A DNA stretch of 64,000 nucleotides from Rutstroemia sp. NJR-2017a BVV2. Lineage: Eukaryota; Ascomycota; Leotiomycetes; Helotiales; Rutstroemiaceae. The stretch covers positions 62,001 to 126,000 of the forward strand of contig NJPS01000050.1 in the NCBI GenBank assembly GCA_002946415.1. Direction: 5' to 3'. The notes beneath the pieces are model-generated. The model ran no database searches and was not told the origin of the DNA. It saw only the letters and a program-made list of their open reading frames with translations. The position numbers were made by a program, and so were the translations under genes. Positions 1 through 10,622 of the stretch are shown here, piece after piece; the first letter of the stretch is position 1; the number at the start of each line of letters is the position of its first letter.

Positions 1-1690
1 TCTTTTTATTTTCTTAATCTCAAATATAAATAGAATATTTCTACTTTATAATTTTCTAGTAATAATTACTACTTTATATTTAATATTAGTATTGATATTT
101 TATATAATCTCTTAACTAGATTATTGCTTTTATATTATAGTTTCCTTATCTAGAATTATAATTATTTTATATAACTTTCTAATTAGTATTAGTATTTCTT
201 TAAGCTAGCTAGCTCCTTATTAAAATACTACTATATATAATAGTAGAATAGTTATTTAGATAGTTTTGGTTAATCTTTATATAGCTTCTATAATATTTTT
301 AATCTAAATCTTAAACTTAGTAATAATTATAATTATATTATTGATATAATATATTATTAAGATTGCTTTTTCTTATACTACTCTATATACTTTAGCCTAA
401 ATATCCTGGATCTAGATAAATCAATTTTCTTTTTATATAAATATCTTTATAATCTAAATTACTTTCTATATTATTACTTTAGTATCCTATTTATCGATAT
501 ATTATAATATATTATAAGAGGTTGCTAGATTATCGATCTCTATATTTATTCTCTAATACTTATATAAGTTTCTAGAGATAGTTAATATAAAGAAGAGTAG
601 AGTTAAATATATTTGATTGATTAAATTATATAATTTACGATATCGTGGTTGATTTATTCGTTATAATATATTATAATATTATCGATATAGATAAGTTAAA
701 ATTATATATCTTGATTTTTGATATTTATTTATTATATAAAAGCGAAAACAAATTTGATATTATAAAGTTATAAATTGATAATATTCTCTTCTTAATAAAT
801 AAACTCTTTATAAATTAAAAAAAGTAATAATTTCAAAAAGTAAAATTCTTTATAAAATCTAGAGAAATATTTATAATAAATATATTTATCAAATTTAATA
901 ATAATCTGATTTCTTTAATTAATAATAAAATTATACTAATATAAAAGAATTAATATAGAAATCTATAAATAGTTAAAAAAGAGAAAATAGATATTATTAT
1001 TATAAGAAGAAAAATTATAAAGAATATATTAATTAAAAAATAATATATTTTGATATATATAAAAATAGTTTATATTATAATTATATATTAATTAGAAACT
1101 ATATTTAATATTTTATATATTATCTATATTTTACTTAGTATAGAATTACTTAATTTTATTATCTTTATAAATATAGTTTTTATAAATAATAAAGACTTTA
1201 TATTTTAAATTAGTTTTATTATTATATTAGTAAATTAGAACAACAATATTAATATTTTATATTAGTTTAATATTAAGTATAAAAGGATTACTAGAAATAT
1301 ATTTACTAATAAGTTATATATTATAATAACTAGATATAATATATTAGTAATTATAAAAGCTATTTTTGATAATATTCTCGATAAATAGATCCTCTTTATT
1401 ATATATATCAACTCTAAATTATTATATAACTATTTGATTAAACTTAGAACAATATAAAAGAAATATCTTATAATTAATATCCTCTTATTATAGTAATCTT
1501 ATAAACGAAAAAAGATTATAAAAGTTAAATAGATCGATAATAAGTCTAATTCTACTAATATAATAACTAAGTTGAAGATAGAAAAGATATTGAGAAACCT
1601 AATCGATACAAATAAACTAAGTATAGATATGATCGGATGGGTTGAAAGAGATTGAGGAAACTAGAGAAGTATAGTACAAGATTGGACTTC
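1..1690 (+). mobile_element. RIP-decayed Ty1/Copia retrotransposon, 3' end of pol
   Basis: AT-rich block. Between about 1140 and 1680 one forward frame, broken by stops, keeps the order of a fungal Copia RNase H domain: a segment like 'LFIIYINSKLLYNYLIKL' (the family has TDSKSLYDCLVKLGT) and later 'LIDTNKLSIDMIGWVERD', the characteristic C-terminal end. Most stops are TAG or TAA where Gln or Trp is expected, as RIP produces. The upstream part (1-1100) is too mutated to assign domain by domain. No LTR could be delimited. Copia identity is fairly sure from the RNase H tail; the outer limits are not. Confidence 0.6.
492..687. repeat. Inverted repeat pair in AT-rich DNA
   Basis: A segment at 492-517 (TATCGATA followed by TATTATAATATATTATAA) is repeated inverted at 661-687 with a one-base length difference. 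The arms lie about 140 bases apart. Both contain TATCGATA, which is more than plain AT repetition, but low complexity makes chance resemblance possible. It could be a small mutated MITE inside the Copia remnant. Confidence 0.35.
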
Positions 1691-1982
1691 ATATTAATGC
1701 TTTACGAATGCTCTTTTATAGATTTCTTTTATTACTTCCTTTAATCACTTTAATTACTTAAGAAAGACTGCTAGTATCGGTCTGAATACACGGCGTAGCA
1801 GCAGTATATATCGGATGGTCTTGTATATAGAGGACTATATAGAAGGGCCTTATGCTCTGATTAATATGAATCAGCCTTGATCACCTACCTGCTGCTACTG
1901 CACCCTTTTTGAGTGCATCGTGGCCAAAAGGTGAATAAGGCGACAGGCACCGTCAAGCGAAGACTGGATTGCGGACCATTTT

Positions 1983-2743
1983 GTGAAGATATCACATAGT
2001 ATTAATGTCCTTGAGGGGCGAGCACATATAGATATACGTATACTACTGCGCCGAATTCTCCAGTATCAGTACTACGTGAGGATAGTTGAGGAGATAGAGA
2101 AGTCCAGGATACAGAAACAGCCCGGAGTTGGAGCTGCTACCTACGCGATAGAGTTCCTCTTAGAGCGTTTATATCCTAACGATTGGGGTCTCGTCGAAAA
2201 GAAGGAGAGACGAAAACAACTCTTGCACAGGCAAAACCGCCTTAGTAAGCGGCTAACAAGATTGTCAGGCTATTTTGGGCTCGGCTTTCTCCTCACGAGT
2301 CAAGAAGTAATGGGACGTATATAAGTAGCTCCGTATCCAAACCAATCATCGCCAGCTGAAAGTTTAATAGCAACAACGTAGAGCTGTCGGATAACGAGGT
2401 CATCGCGCTCGTATGCTACGTTACTAATGCCTTTCCTGAACTGCCCAGCCTTGGTAAGGCTCTGGATAGAGTGGTGAGACATATAGTTAAGAACCTCCCC
2501 CTGGAGGATATGGAACCTTTCGTGAAAAGTATTCTTCCTGAAGTTCAGCACCTCCTAGATACTCGGCGTGATTTGATGCCTTTATCAACATTCGCTCAGT
2601 TTCACCAAGAAGTGCACTACGTGGAGCTACTTGAAGTTTTCTCCGAGGCGCTACGCCCACATCAGCAAGGCCAGACTCCACGACCACGGTCAATTGAGGT
2701 AGACCTGGTTTCATCGCGCAAACGTCTCAGACTATTATCCTAA
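1983..2743 (+). CDS. Hypothetical protein, two exons, 5' end uncertain
   Basis: In an island of normal GC two open segments join in frame. The first runs from upstream of 1983 to 2306; a 56-base intron (GTAATG...GAAAG, 2307-2362) follows; the second runs 2363-2743 to a TAA. The frame is open from about 1935, but no ATG lies in it, so the true start is probably on an earlier exon or is lost. The predicted protein is rich in charged helices, has no signal peptide or membrane segment, and ends with a basic stretch. I do not recognise the family. It lies between a dead Copia element and a secreted oxidoreductase gene, and may itself be a relic. Confidence 0.35.
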
Positions 2744-3277
2744 GAATCTGACCGAATATTATCAGCAGTAGCAGGTATCAATACGATCCGGCTCAACGGG
2801 GTGAGGAGGTTGCTCAAGCGTTGACCTGCCATCACGCGCTCTACGAGCCTCTTCAATGAAGTTAGTGGGTGCATTACCGGCTTCCATTTTCTCTAAAGAC
2901 AGCCACACTTGCAATGAATGGGATGATATAATTTACTTAGTGGTCGTTTAATGTAATGAGATACGCCGTTTGCGAGAATATTTCCTGTCGGCGTCTGTCT
3001 TTCCTAGTCTTGTCAGATATGTAAAACTTCAAATCTTGCCCTCAAGACTCTGATTATAGTTTCTAACAAATATCAAGTTCTCTCGCCAACCCAAAGGGAA
3101 GAGAGAGAAATGAGACTACGGCCTGCAGTTCCACGACGTTGGACCTTCAGATCTTGGTTGACAATTACACGAGTGCGACCGCGAGCAACTCCATCTTCAA
3201 GACTGATCGATTATATCGAATTATATCCAAATCTTTACTTTTGATAACCCCCAAAAGAAATTAATATCTTCTACCCC
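2744..3277. other. Intergenic, no gene seen
   Basis: Normal-GC DNA between the hypothetical gene and the 3' end of the FAD gene. No long frame, RNA gene or repeat was recognised. It contains the 3' flanks of both genes. Confidence 0.5.
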
Positions 3278-4791
3278 TCAGAAACTAGCCAATAACCTAG
3301 GCAACATCCACTGATCATTAAACTCCCACAGAATAGTCGTAAACGGTCCCGTCCAACTTCTTCCAGTATAAAACGTACTCCTCTGCCCCTGCAACGCATA
3401 CAGCTTCGCATAAAACCCATCCCTAACCACCTGTGCTGGAATCGCGTGCTTCGTTGTCGTATGTTCCTCAAACGCCCTGACCGTCAAATTCGCACCTTGC
3501 GGGATATCTCCCGCAATTTGGAGTGTCCCGAAAGTATTATTTGTTAATTGCAGTGCTAGAGGCAGCGTATAGTTTTCCGTGCCGGTGAGGAGGATGCGGA
3601 AATTCGTGTCCCCGAGAAATTGGTAGCGGACGACGAAAGGAGGGGTAGGGAAGGCGAGATAGTTTGCAGGCACGCCAGCAGAGGGGATGTTGACTAGGGA
3701 GCCATTGATGGGCAGGGATGGACTGGTTGCGATGCCGCAGTACACGTGTGCGAGACCCCAGGTGCTGAAGACTTCTTGCTCGGCCGGAGAGAGGTTTAGT
3801 GGTGCGGTGTTTTCTGCGCTCAGGGCGAAGGAGACGAGGAGTTTCTTGGCGATTATGATGGTTTGTTCTCCTTTCTCGTTGCAAACGAGAAGCTGCACGC
3901 CGCTGGCGGTGCGGTTTGAACTGACGACAGTGGTGTTGTACAGAACGTCGGTTCCGAGCAGAACGCCGATACGGTCGTAGAGATCTTGATTCCGGTGAGT
4001 GTTTGGGACTCGAGAGCCTATTATACCAAGTAAGACGCGCGTCATAGGTGCGCTGAGTTCTTGCATCATGAAGAGCAGGAGCTCGTCGCCCATGTTCCCG
4101 AGCGCGAAGCCGGTGACTTGATACAAGATGGGAAGACAGGCATGCAAGTCGTATTTCTCAACTATATCTGAGAACTTGGTGAGGAGTTCGTCGGGTACTT
4201 CTGTAGGGAAGTTCTCGTAGGAGGGGAGTATCATGTTTTCATATTTTTCGGTAAGGTTGAGATACCGTTCTAGTGCCCCTGTCACATTTGCTGAAGCTGG
4301 AGCTTGATATCCGACAAGAGGTTTCCCGGACACGAAGTCGATGTTGGTAGTGTTTAGCTTGATTGATGTGGGCTTGACCAGCGTAAGGTTGAAACGTGCA
4401 AAGAAGGCCGTGTCATTGCCATACTGGGTGTAAGAATTGACGCCGTAGTCGTATGGATTGCCAGTGACAGGATCTATGTATGTCTCAACATGACCTCCCT
4501 GCAGAGGTATTAATTGCGTGTTTAAAAAGACCTCGAAATAGGAGACAAAGGGATAAAACACAGGTCTAGGGCGAGGATCATGAAGAACGAAAGAGGAAGT
4601 ACCAGATTATATTGCTTCTCGACAATGATGATGCTTTTATTATAGTCTTCCCGAAGTCTCACGGCCGCATGCGCACCAGAGGCTCCTCCGCCGAGGATGG
4701 CCACATCTTTATAAATCGTACGCAGAGCCGCAGCGGCAGTGAATGTGATGAAGGATATTATGCAGACGAGCAGATTCTTGGAAATCTTCAT
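3278..4791 (-). CDS. Secreted FAD-dependent oxidoreductase (flavin amine oxidase / cyclopiazonate dehydrogenase-like)
   Basis: Two exons: 4791-4603 and 4498-3278, about 469 aa. The intron (4602-4499, GTACTT...CTGCAG, phase 0) is placed so that the FAD-binding N-terminus joins the GGHVET motif typical of the family. Residues 1 to about 21 form a hydrophobic signal peptide (MKISKNLLVCIISFITF then TAAAAL). The Rossmann dinucleotide-binding motif VAILGGGASGAHAAVRL follows at about residues 30-46, with the ribose-binding Glu in IIIVEKQ. Many N-glycosylation sequons (NLT, NTT, NVT, NRT, NGS, NYT) fit a secreted glycoprotein. The family oxidises amines or indole-type substrates with FAD; the substrate here cannot be read. 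No stop interrupts the frame, although mutated transposons lie nearby. FAD-enzyme class is sure; the named subfamily is an inference. Confidence 0.85.
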
Positions 4792-5042
4792 GGCGGCCGT
4801 CGTGTCTTTCGTCTCAATTCAAAAGAGAATGGACGAAGCTAATGCTTCAGACTGAACGCGTCGTTCTAGAAAACGTAAGACATCCCCAAAAATCACATTT
4901 TAAGAGGGCCTGCCGGCTGTATTTACATGATCAGAGAAATCAGTTCAGCCACCAGCCCTACCGAGCGCCGATCCTGGTCAGCGGCACTTTGCCAAGTGGT
5001 CGGAACAGGCCCGGAAGCCGGGTATACGTGGAAGTTGACTAC

Positions 5043-5325
5043 TGTTACGCGAGGGTGAGGGTTAGGGCGGTGCTCGCTCTGCTCGCACCGGGGGTGAGGG
5101 ACTGATTTCGTAAACAAAATGAAGAAGAAGAGCAAGAGTCCTAGCAACTCTTAAGATAAACTTAATGAAATTGCTTTCGCCTGGCTCTTCAGGGACTCTG
5201 GCGGGGGACCGCCTTTTTATAGACATTTGGTCCCGGGCGAGAAGTATTATTATAGTTTACTTAGTTCCCTCTAAATGATTTCCATATATATAAGTAAGTA
5301 TTATCATTGGCTCTACTATATATAT
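5043..5325 (+). repeat. LTR-like repeat, copy A (little mutated)
   Basis: Begins TGTTACGCGAGGGTGAGGG, the TG start common in fungal LTRs, and runs through a GA-rich stretch to an AT-rich end near 5325. It can be aligned base for base with 5529-5815, where almost every C has become T and most G have become A. The retained GC shows that this copy was spared or inserted later. Whether it is a solo LTR or part of a truncated element cannot be settled here. Confidence 0.6.
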
Positions 5326-5348
5326 ATTGGAGGTGCTAGCGCGGTGCG

Positions 5349-5446
5349 GTCCGCGGAGCGGACGTTGATACGATCCTCGGATCGTATTATAATCCGATCA
5401 TATGATCGGGACCGATTAGCAAATCGTAGTTAGAAAGCAATTTCTA
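5349..5446. repeat. Array of five short hairpins, period about 18-24 bp
   Basis: Five consecutive inverted repeats with different stem sequences: GTCCGC-3-GCGGAC (5349-5363), ATACGATCC-2-GGATCGTAT (5368-5387), the perfect 16-bp palindrome CCGATCATATGATCGG (5394-5409), CGATT-4-AATCG (5413-5426), and TAGAAA-4-TTTCTA (5431-5446). Centres are about 22, 24, 18 and 19 bases apart. Stem letters differ from unit to unit while pairing is kept. It follows directly on LTR copy A. Function unknown. Confidence 0.7.
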
Positions 5447-5528
5447 GATATATAATAAAAATCTCTAACTTAGTAATATATATAAATATAGATCAAGATA
5501 GATTCTTTATAAAGGATTTTCAATATTT

Positions 5529-5815
5529 TATTATAATTAGAATTAGAATTAAAATAATATAAATAAAGTAAATACTAAGAATTAGAAATTGATTTTATAA
5601 ATAAAATAAAAAAGAAAAGTAAAAATCTTAATAATTTTTAAAATAAATTTAATAAAATTATTTTTATTTAACTTTTTAAAAATTCTAATAAAAAACTATC
5701 TTTTTATAGATATTTAATTTTAGATAAGAAATATTATTATAATTTTTTTAATTTTTTTTAAAAGATTTTTATATATATAAATAAATATTATTATTAATTT
5801 TATTATAATAATTAA
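5529..5815 (+). repeat. LTR-like repeat, copy B (saturated RIP)
   Basis: Aligns with copy A (5043-5325) over its whole length. Example: copy A AGTATTATTATAGTTTAC against copy B AATATTATTATAATTTTT. Differences are overwhelmingly C to T and G to A, in direct orientation about 486 bases downstream. This is direct evidence for RIP at this locus. Confidence 0.6.
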
Positions 5816-6413
5816 AAAATAAATATCTTTGTATTATATATTTTTTAATATATAAATAAAAATAATTTTTTTTTCCGAATTATAATAATAAATTTTATAA
5901 TTTTTATATAAAAAGTAGATTTTATAATATTTAATTTAAATAAAATGTTCGTTTATTATTATTAATTATATAATATATATATATAATTAAAGATCGAAAA
6001 TAGAAATCTTTCTCTTTTTATATAAAATTATTTATAATTTAATCTGAATTTATATTTGTAAATTTTCTAAATATAAACTTTTATATTATAATTCTATTTT
6101 TTTAATAATTAAATTTCTTTATAAAAAAGAAAAATTAGTAATTTATAAAAATTAATTTTTCTTAAAAAAAAGAGAAATTAATAATTATAATAAATCTTCT
6201 TTATAAAGAAAAGAGATTAATTAATAATAATTAATAAAATAATTAATAATAATATATTTTCTATATTTAAATTCTTCGAACTTCCAAACTTTCTTAGTTT
6301 TTTAATTGTTAATTTTAAAACTAAATCTATTTTATTATTGAAGATTTATTATATTATCAACTTAATTCTAATAGCTAGCAAGTTAAAAATAAATAAATAA
6401 ATAATCTATATAA
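5816..6413. other. AT-rich stretch, no gene seen
   Basis: Extremely AT-rich DNA between LTR copy B and the 3' end of the NLR gene. No frame or domain can be recognised; probably more mutated transposon. The last part must hold the NLR gene's 3' untranslated region and poly(A) site. Confidence 0.5.
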
Positions 6414-9400
6414 TTAAAATTCCTTCGCGTTTTTATTTAATAATAGATTCATTATAACTTTATACTCTCTCTCTGTTTGCTTTGATAATAGTATTTTATC
6501 CACCGCCCGTGATAATGGCGTCCGGCCGTCCTTATCCTTCCAGTTGACATCGATCTTATTTATATCGAGTAGCATCTTGACTATAGCCTCGTCCCCCTTC
6601 CCCGCAGCCCACGACAGTGGCGTCCGACCATTAGAATCCTTGGAATTCGGGTCAACACCGTCAGTCGCAAGCAGTATCCTTACCACAGCCTCGTACCGTA
6701 TATTATCATATATACCACCATCCGGATTGTGCTTAGCTATTAGCAATCGCTTCTTGTTTTGTTGCTCAAGGAGCATAAGTTGCATTTGATAGTCTTGAAG
6801 GGCAGCATTTCTACCGTGTTGGCTTTTAATCAACAGTATCCTTTCCTTTGCCCATGAAAGCGGTGTCCGGCCGCCCTTATCTTTCCAGTTGATGTCGACC
6901 TTATCTATGTCGAGCAGCATCTTGACTACGGCCTCGTCCCCCTTCTCCGCCGCCCATGACAGCGGTGTCCGGCCATCCTTATCTTCCCGGTTGACGTCGA
7001 CCTTGCCTGTGTCAAGTAGCATCTTGACTATAGCCTTGTCCCCCTTCTCTGCCGCCCATGACAACGGCGTTCGGCCATCCTTATCCTCCCGGTCGACATC
7101 TACCTTGCTTATGTCGAGTAGCACCTTGACTACAGCCTCCGCCGCCCACGACAACGGCATTCTACCCATCGCCTGTAACAGCGGCGTCTGGCCGTCCTTA
7201 TCCTTCGAGTTAATATTGACTTTGCCTGTATCCACCAGCAGCTTGACCACTGCCTCGTGTCCGTTATATGCCGCCCATGATAGTGGCGTTCGTCCGGTTG
7301 TATCCTTGGAGTCAATATCGACCTTGCCTGTATCCAGCAGCAGCTTGACCACTGCCTCATATCCGTTCTCTGCTGCCCACGATATCGGCGTTCGTCCGGT
7401 TGTATCCTTGAAGTCAATATCGACCTTGCCTGTATCCAGCAGCAGCTTGACCACTGCCTCGTGTCCGTTCTTTGCCGCCAATAATATCGGCGTCCATCCA
7501 GACTGACTCTTCGAGTCAATATCGACCTTGCCTGTATCCAGCAGCAGCTTGACCACTGCCTCATATCCGTTCTCTGCTGCCCACGATATCGGTGTTTTTC
7601 TGGCTGTATCCTTGGAGTCAACATCAACCTCGCCTATATCCAGTAGTAGTTTGACCACCGCCTCGTATCCTTTCTGTACTGCCAATGATAGTGGCGTTCG
7701 TCCGGTTGTATCCTTGGAGTTAATATCGACCTTGCCTGTTTTCAGCAGCAGCTTGACCACTGCCTCATGTCCGTTCTGTACAGCGTATAATATCGGCGTT
7801 CGTCCGTTCGGATCCTTGGAGCCAATATCGATCTTGTCAGTCTCAAGAAGCGAAGAGACTATTGTCTTATATCCAAATTCCGCCGAGTACGAAAGGACAG
7901 TCCTACGTTTTGAGAATGTAAATTCCCGCCCAATATTCTTTTGGCTGCACTCCTCATAGTAGTTATGGGTGTTTCCTTCGCAAGGTTGGTGTTCAATAGT
8001 CTGCTTCACCACTAGACCTTTTAGCATTGCCTTGATAGCCTCTTTGCTCCCAGTCGCCATGGCAGCGAAAAGGGGACATCCATAACGCTCGTTTTCTACT
8101 TCTAGGCAAGAGGTAATATGTGGATTTACTCCGAGAAGGTTTGACATATTGTGTTCTCCGAGTACATATAGAAGACTCACGTCTGCTGAGTGCCTGCGTA
8201 TTTCATGCTTTTTAAATAGGTTGTCGAGTCGCACCCATTGAGGGAGAGGGAAGCTTTCAAGAAAGCATGCCTGGGAGACGCCGCTTCCTTCTGCCGCGTT
8301 CGCATGGTAAAGCACATTGTTTGTAGCATACTCTAAGAAAGGAAATGCACCATCAACTAATTTACGAATGTCTGCGGCTTGCGGTGAAGAGGCTTTGGGA
8401 AGGCTTTCGGGAATCTCCAATGAAGTTAAGCCGGCAACGCTCATGTACTTAAGGCAGCACTGCTTTAGCCGCTCATGGCTCTGGCCTTGAAGATCGCCTA
8501 TAAGGTTAGACCAGACGTTGCTGAGGCCGTCTTCTTTTAGAAGAAAATCCCGCACCGACTCGTGAATGAATTGGACTTTTTCAAGCTTAGATGTTGTGAT
8601 CTCCGTCAGTCCTTTAGAGCAGTCGAGTATAAATCTCCTAATCACTGCCGTCGTAATATCCCCAGAATCCCAAGTTAATACTGTATCCAGTTCAACTCCG
8701 GAAAGGATAACGAAATATAACTGCTCGGGACTTAGCGGCTGCTTGGCGAAAAGCACCCACTGAATACACAGCAACAGCTCATCTCTGTTGTGTGAGTCTC
8801 GTGTTAGGATATCGCGAAACAGTTCATGCAGATCCCCCGGAACTTCTTTCAATCTCCGCCGGAGTTCATGAATCCGACCGCGATCATACTCTTTGTTCAG
8901 CATACCTACGACTAGAACGACCCACATAAAGACCCCTGATGCCTTTTCTTGAAGTTCGCTTCGGATCTGCTGCGCGATCATGCTCTGCCCAATCTTTAAC
9001 TCGCTCTCTAGGTAATTGGTGATATCCTGCGTATGCCCTTCTTGACCTTCTAACACTAGATCCAGTCCTTTCTTAATGGTGATATGGGGGTAGTGCCTAC
9101 TCGAAAAGCATACTTGAAAATGGATTCCAGACGACACAACGAGCTCCCCAATATGCTCAAAGAACGATATCATATCGCGTATCTGCTCTTCTGCACATTC
9201 GTCTAGAGCATCGATGAAGCAAACGACCGAACACTCTCCCAGCCTCAGTATCGCATGCTCCAGCAGTGTCTTGAGTGATTCAGTGCTCCATTGATATTCT
9301 ATGCTAGTGTTCAACGTTGAAAGCCCGAGAAAGTCGAAGACACTCTGGAGATCAGGAAGCCGTTCGAGCAGTTGCAATAATAGTGATCTGTATGTTCCAA

Positions 9401-10487
9401 TCGTTGATTTCTCAAGATCTTCGCCTCGCGCATTGAAGAAGAAAGATATTAGGACCTTGTCCTTTCGCGTCTTCCGGGCGTTGACGAAAGCATATTTCAT
9501 TAATGTAGACTTTCCTGTTCCTGGCTTCCCTTTAATCCATAAAAATCCGTGATGTTCATTCAGCTTCCTCGTATCGAGCCAGTCGAGGTACTCAGAATTG
9601 CGTAACAGCCAACTGCATGTCTTGGCATGCGCGTTCTTGATGCTCATCTGACGCGTATCAATCTGTTCAAACCTCAACGAGTCTAAGAGCGTTTGTCTCT
9701 GCTCTCCGCTTAGTGACAGGGCTGTGTCGCCCAAGTATTCTCTGATCTCTTTCTGAAACCGCCTTGATGCTTTCTCTCGTCCCTCTCCATACAACAGCGG
9801 CATTTGAATATCAAAAATACCTAGCAGACAATATACCTCGTCTTCCTCACGTTTTGTTGTACGCTTTGCTGCCCACATTAACCGCTCATCTATACTAAAC
9901 TGAGACAGCGGTTTTCCTCGGAAAGCGTCAATGGCGATTTCCGTTATTTCGTGGATAGTTTGCTCCATTGACGTTTTGTTGCCAAGGTATACCTCCTCAC
10001 AAGAGAAGAACTCGACTGACGCTGGTGCGATAAGCTCTTGAAGGGTCCAGCCTCTTGTAAACCATCTGCTGTTCCTAAAGGCCGGTTTCCATCTTAGTAA
10101 GCCGAGGTTATCCGTATCCGAAGGGTTATGTGAAACATCGGACAAATAAACATAGCATCTCTCCGCATTCTGGTACCAGCGGAACATGGAGTTAATTGCT
10201 TCTTGTAGCTCTGCACTACTTGACTTATCGATGCAGCAGGTGTCTATCCAGGAGTATTGGAGGCCGTCTCTTGCAGCTTGTTCCGTGCAGAAGCGAACCT
10301 TGCGGTAGCCAGGTTTACCTTCGCCTCCACTGCTCATCAGATCTTGGAAGGTAAACTCGTTGCCATCTTGCCCCCATGTATGCGACAGAATTGCATAGCG
10401 TGGAATGTCGTTGCCTACCCATTCAGTAAGGTTGAATCCGCCGTTATCGTCCAGCTGCAAAAGCCGCATCGAGAAGGAAATATCCAC
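6414..10487 (-). CDS. HET-NACHT-ankyrin NLR-type protein (heterokaryon-incompatibility/innate immune receptor)
   Basis: Single open frame of 1357 codons, no intron needed. The HET domain is at about residues 31-190 (YAILSHTWG, then YSWIDTCCIDK, MFRWYQNAERCYVYLSDV, RGWTLQELIAP). The NACHT NTPase follows, with Walker A GKPGTGKST at 320-328 and Walker B VVCFIDALDE near 421-430. From about residue 865 come roughly 12 ankyrin repeats, many almost identical (GHEAVVKLLLDTGKVDI, RTPLSWAA). In the known class, ligand sensing by the repeats triggers NACHT oligomerisation and HET-driven cell death; that role here is inferred. Met7 (MRLLQL, codon at 10469) resembles the usual HET start and is an alternative to Met1. 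Repeats 8 and 11 are irregular: one is duplicated internally, the other carries an insertion of about 50 residues. A Gypsy element sits only 135 bases upstream of the start. Confidence 0.9.
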   Translation of the reverse strand: MDISFSMRLLQLDDNGGFNLTEWVGNDIPRYAILSHTWGQDGNEFTFQDLMSSGGEGKPGYRKVRFCTEQAARDGLQYSWIDTCCIDKSSSAELQEAINSMFRWYQNAERCYVYLSDVSHNPSDTDNLGLLRWKPAFRNSRWFTRGWTLQELIAPASVEFFSCEEVYLGNKTSMEQTIHEITEIAIDAFRGKPLSQFSIDERLMWAAKRTTKREEDEVYCLLGIFDIQMPLLYGEGREKASRRFQKEIREYLGDTALSLSGEQRQTLLDSLRFEQIDTRQMSIKNAHAKTCSWLLRNSEYLDWLDTRKLNEHHGFLWIKGKPGTGKSTLMKYAFVNARKTRKDKVLISFFFNARGEDLEKSTIGTYRSLLLQLLERLPDLQSVFDFLGLSTLNTSIEYQWSTESLKTLLEHAILRLGECSVVCFIDALDECAEEQIRDMISFFEHIGELVVSSGIHFQVCFSSRHYPHITIKKGLDLVLEGQEGHTQDITNYLESELKIGQSMIAQQIRSELQEKASGVFMWVVLVVGMLNKEYDRGRIHELRRRLKEVPGDLHELFRDILTRDSHNRDELLLCIQWVLFAKQPLSPEQLYFVILSGVELDTVLTWDSGDITTAVIRRFILDCSKGLTEITTSKLEKVQFIHESVRDFLLKEDGLSNVWSNLIGDLQGQSHERLKQCCLKYMSVAGLTSLEIPESLPKASSPQAADIRKLVDGAFPFLEYATNNVLYHANAAEGSGVSQACFLESFPLPQWVRLDNLFKKHEIRRHSADVSLLYVLGEHNMSNLLGVNPHITSCLEVENERYGCPLFAAMATGSKEAIKAMLKGLVVKQTIEHQPCEGNTHNYYEECSQKNIGREFTFSKRRTVLSYSAEFGYKTIVSSLLETDKIDIGSKDPNGRTPILYAVQNGHEAVVKLLLKTGKVDINSKDTTGRTPLSLAVQKGYEAVVKLLLDIGEVDVDSKDTARKTPISWAAENGYEAVVKLLLDTGKVDIDSKSQSGWTPILLAAKNGHEAVVKLLLDTGKVDIDFKDTTGRTPISWAAENGYEAVVKLLLDTGKVDIDSKDTTGRTPLSWAAYNGHEAVVKLLVDTGKVNINSKDKDGQTPLLQAMGRMPLSWAAEAVVKVLLDISKVDVDREDKDGRTPLSWAAEKGDKAIVKMLLDTGKVDVNREDKDGRTPLSWAAEKGDEAVVKMLLDIDKVDINWKDKGGRTPLSWAKERILLIKSQHGRNAALQDYQMQLMLLEQQNKKRLLIAKHNPDGGIYDNIRYEAVVRILLATDGVDPNSKDSNGRTPLSWAAGKGDEAIVKMLLDINKIDVNWKDKDGRTPLSRAVDKILLSKQTEREYKVIMNLLLNKNAKEF

Positions 10488-10622
10488 CTTTAGAATCGGA
10501 TGTTACTATAGTAAAGAAAGAAGATTTGTAGATCAAGCAGCCGAAGAACTATACCAAAAACCTGCGTGGGTGATAGAGAGTGTATTCGGGACGATCAAGC
10601 TGAATATAATAATTAATGCGTT

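Noticed and set aside
5050..5075. GGGTGAGGGTTAGGG, telomere-like repeat
   Set aside because: Only one TTAGGG unit is present and it lies inside the LTR, whose mutated copy aligns through it. Not a telomere or interstitial telomeric array.
4842..5147. Small frames on both strands upstream of the FAD gene
   Set aside because: They overlap the LTR start and the FAD promoter, contradict each other and have no recognisable domain.
6544..7959. Long plus-strand frames opposite the NLR gene
   Set aside because: They are the complement of the ankyrin repeats: the repetitive codons keep the opposite strand open. No start context, introns or domain support them.
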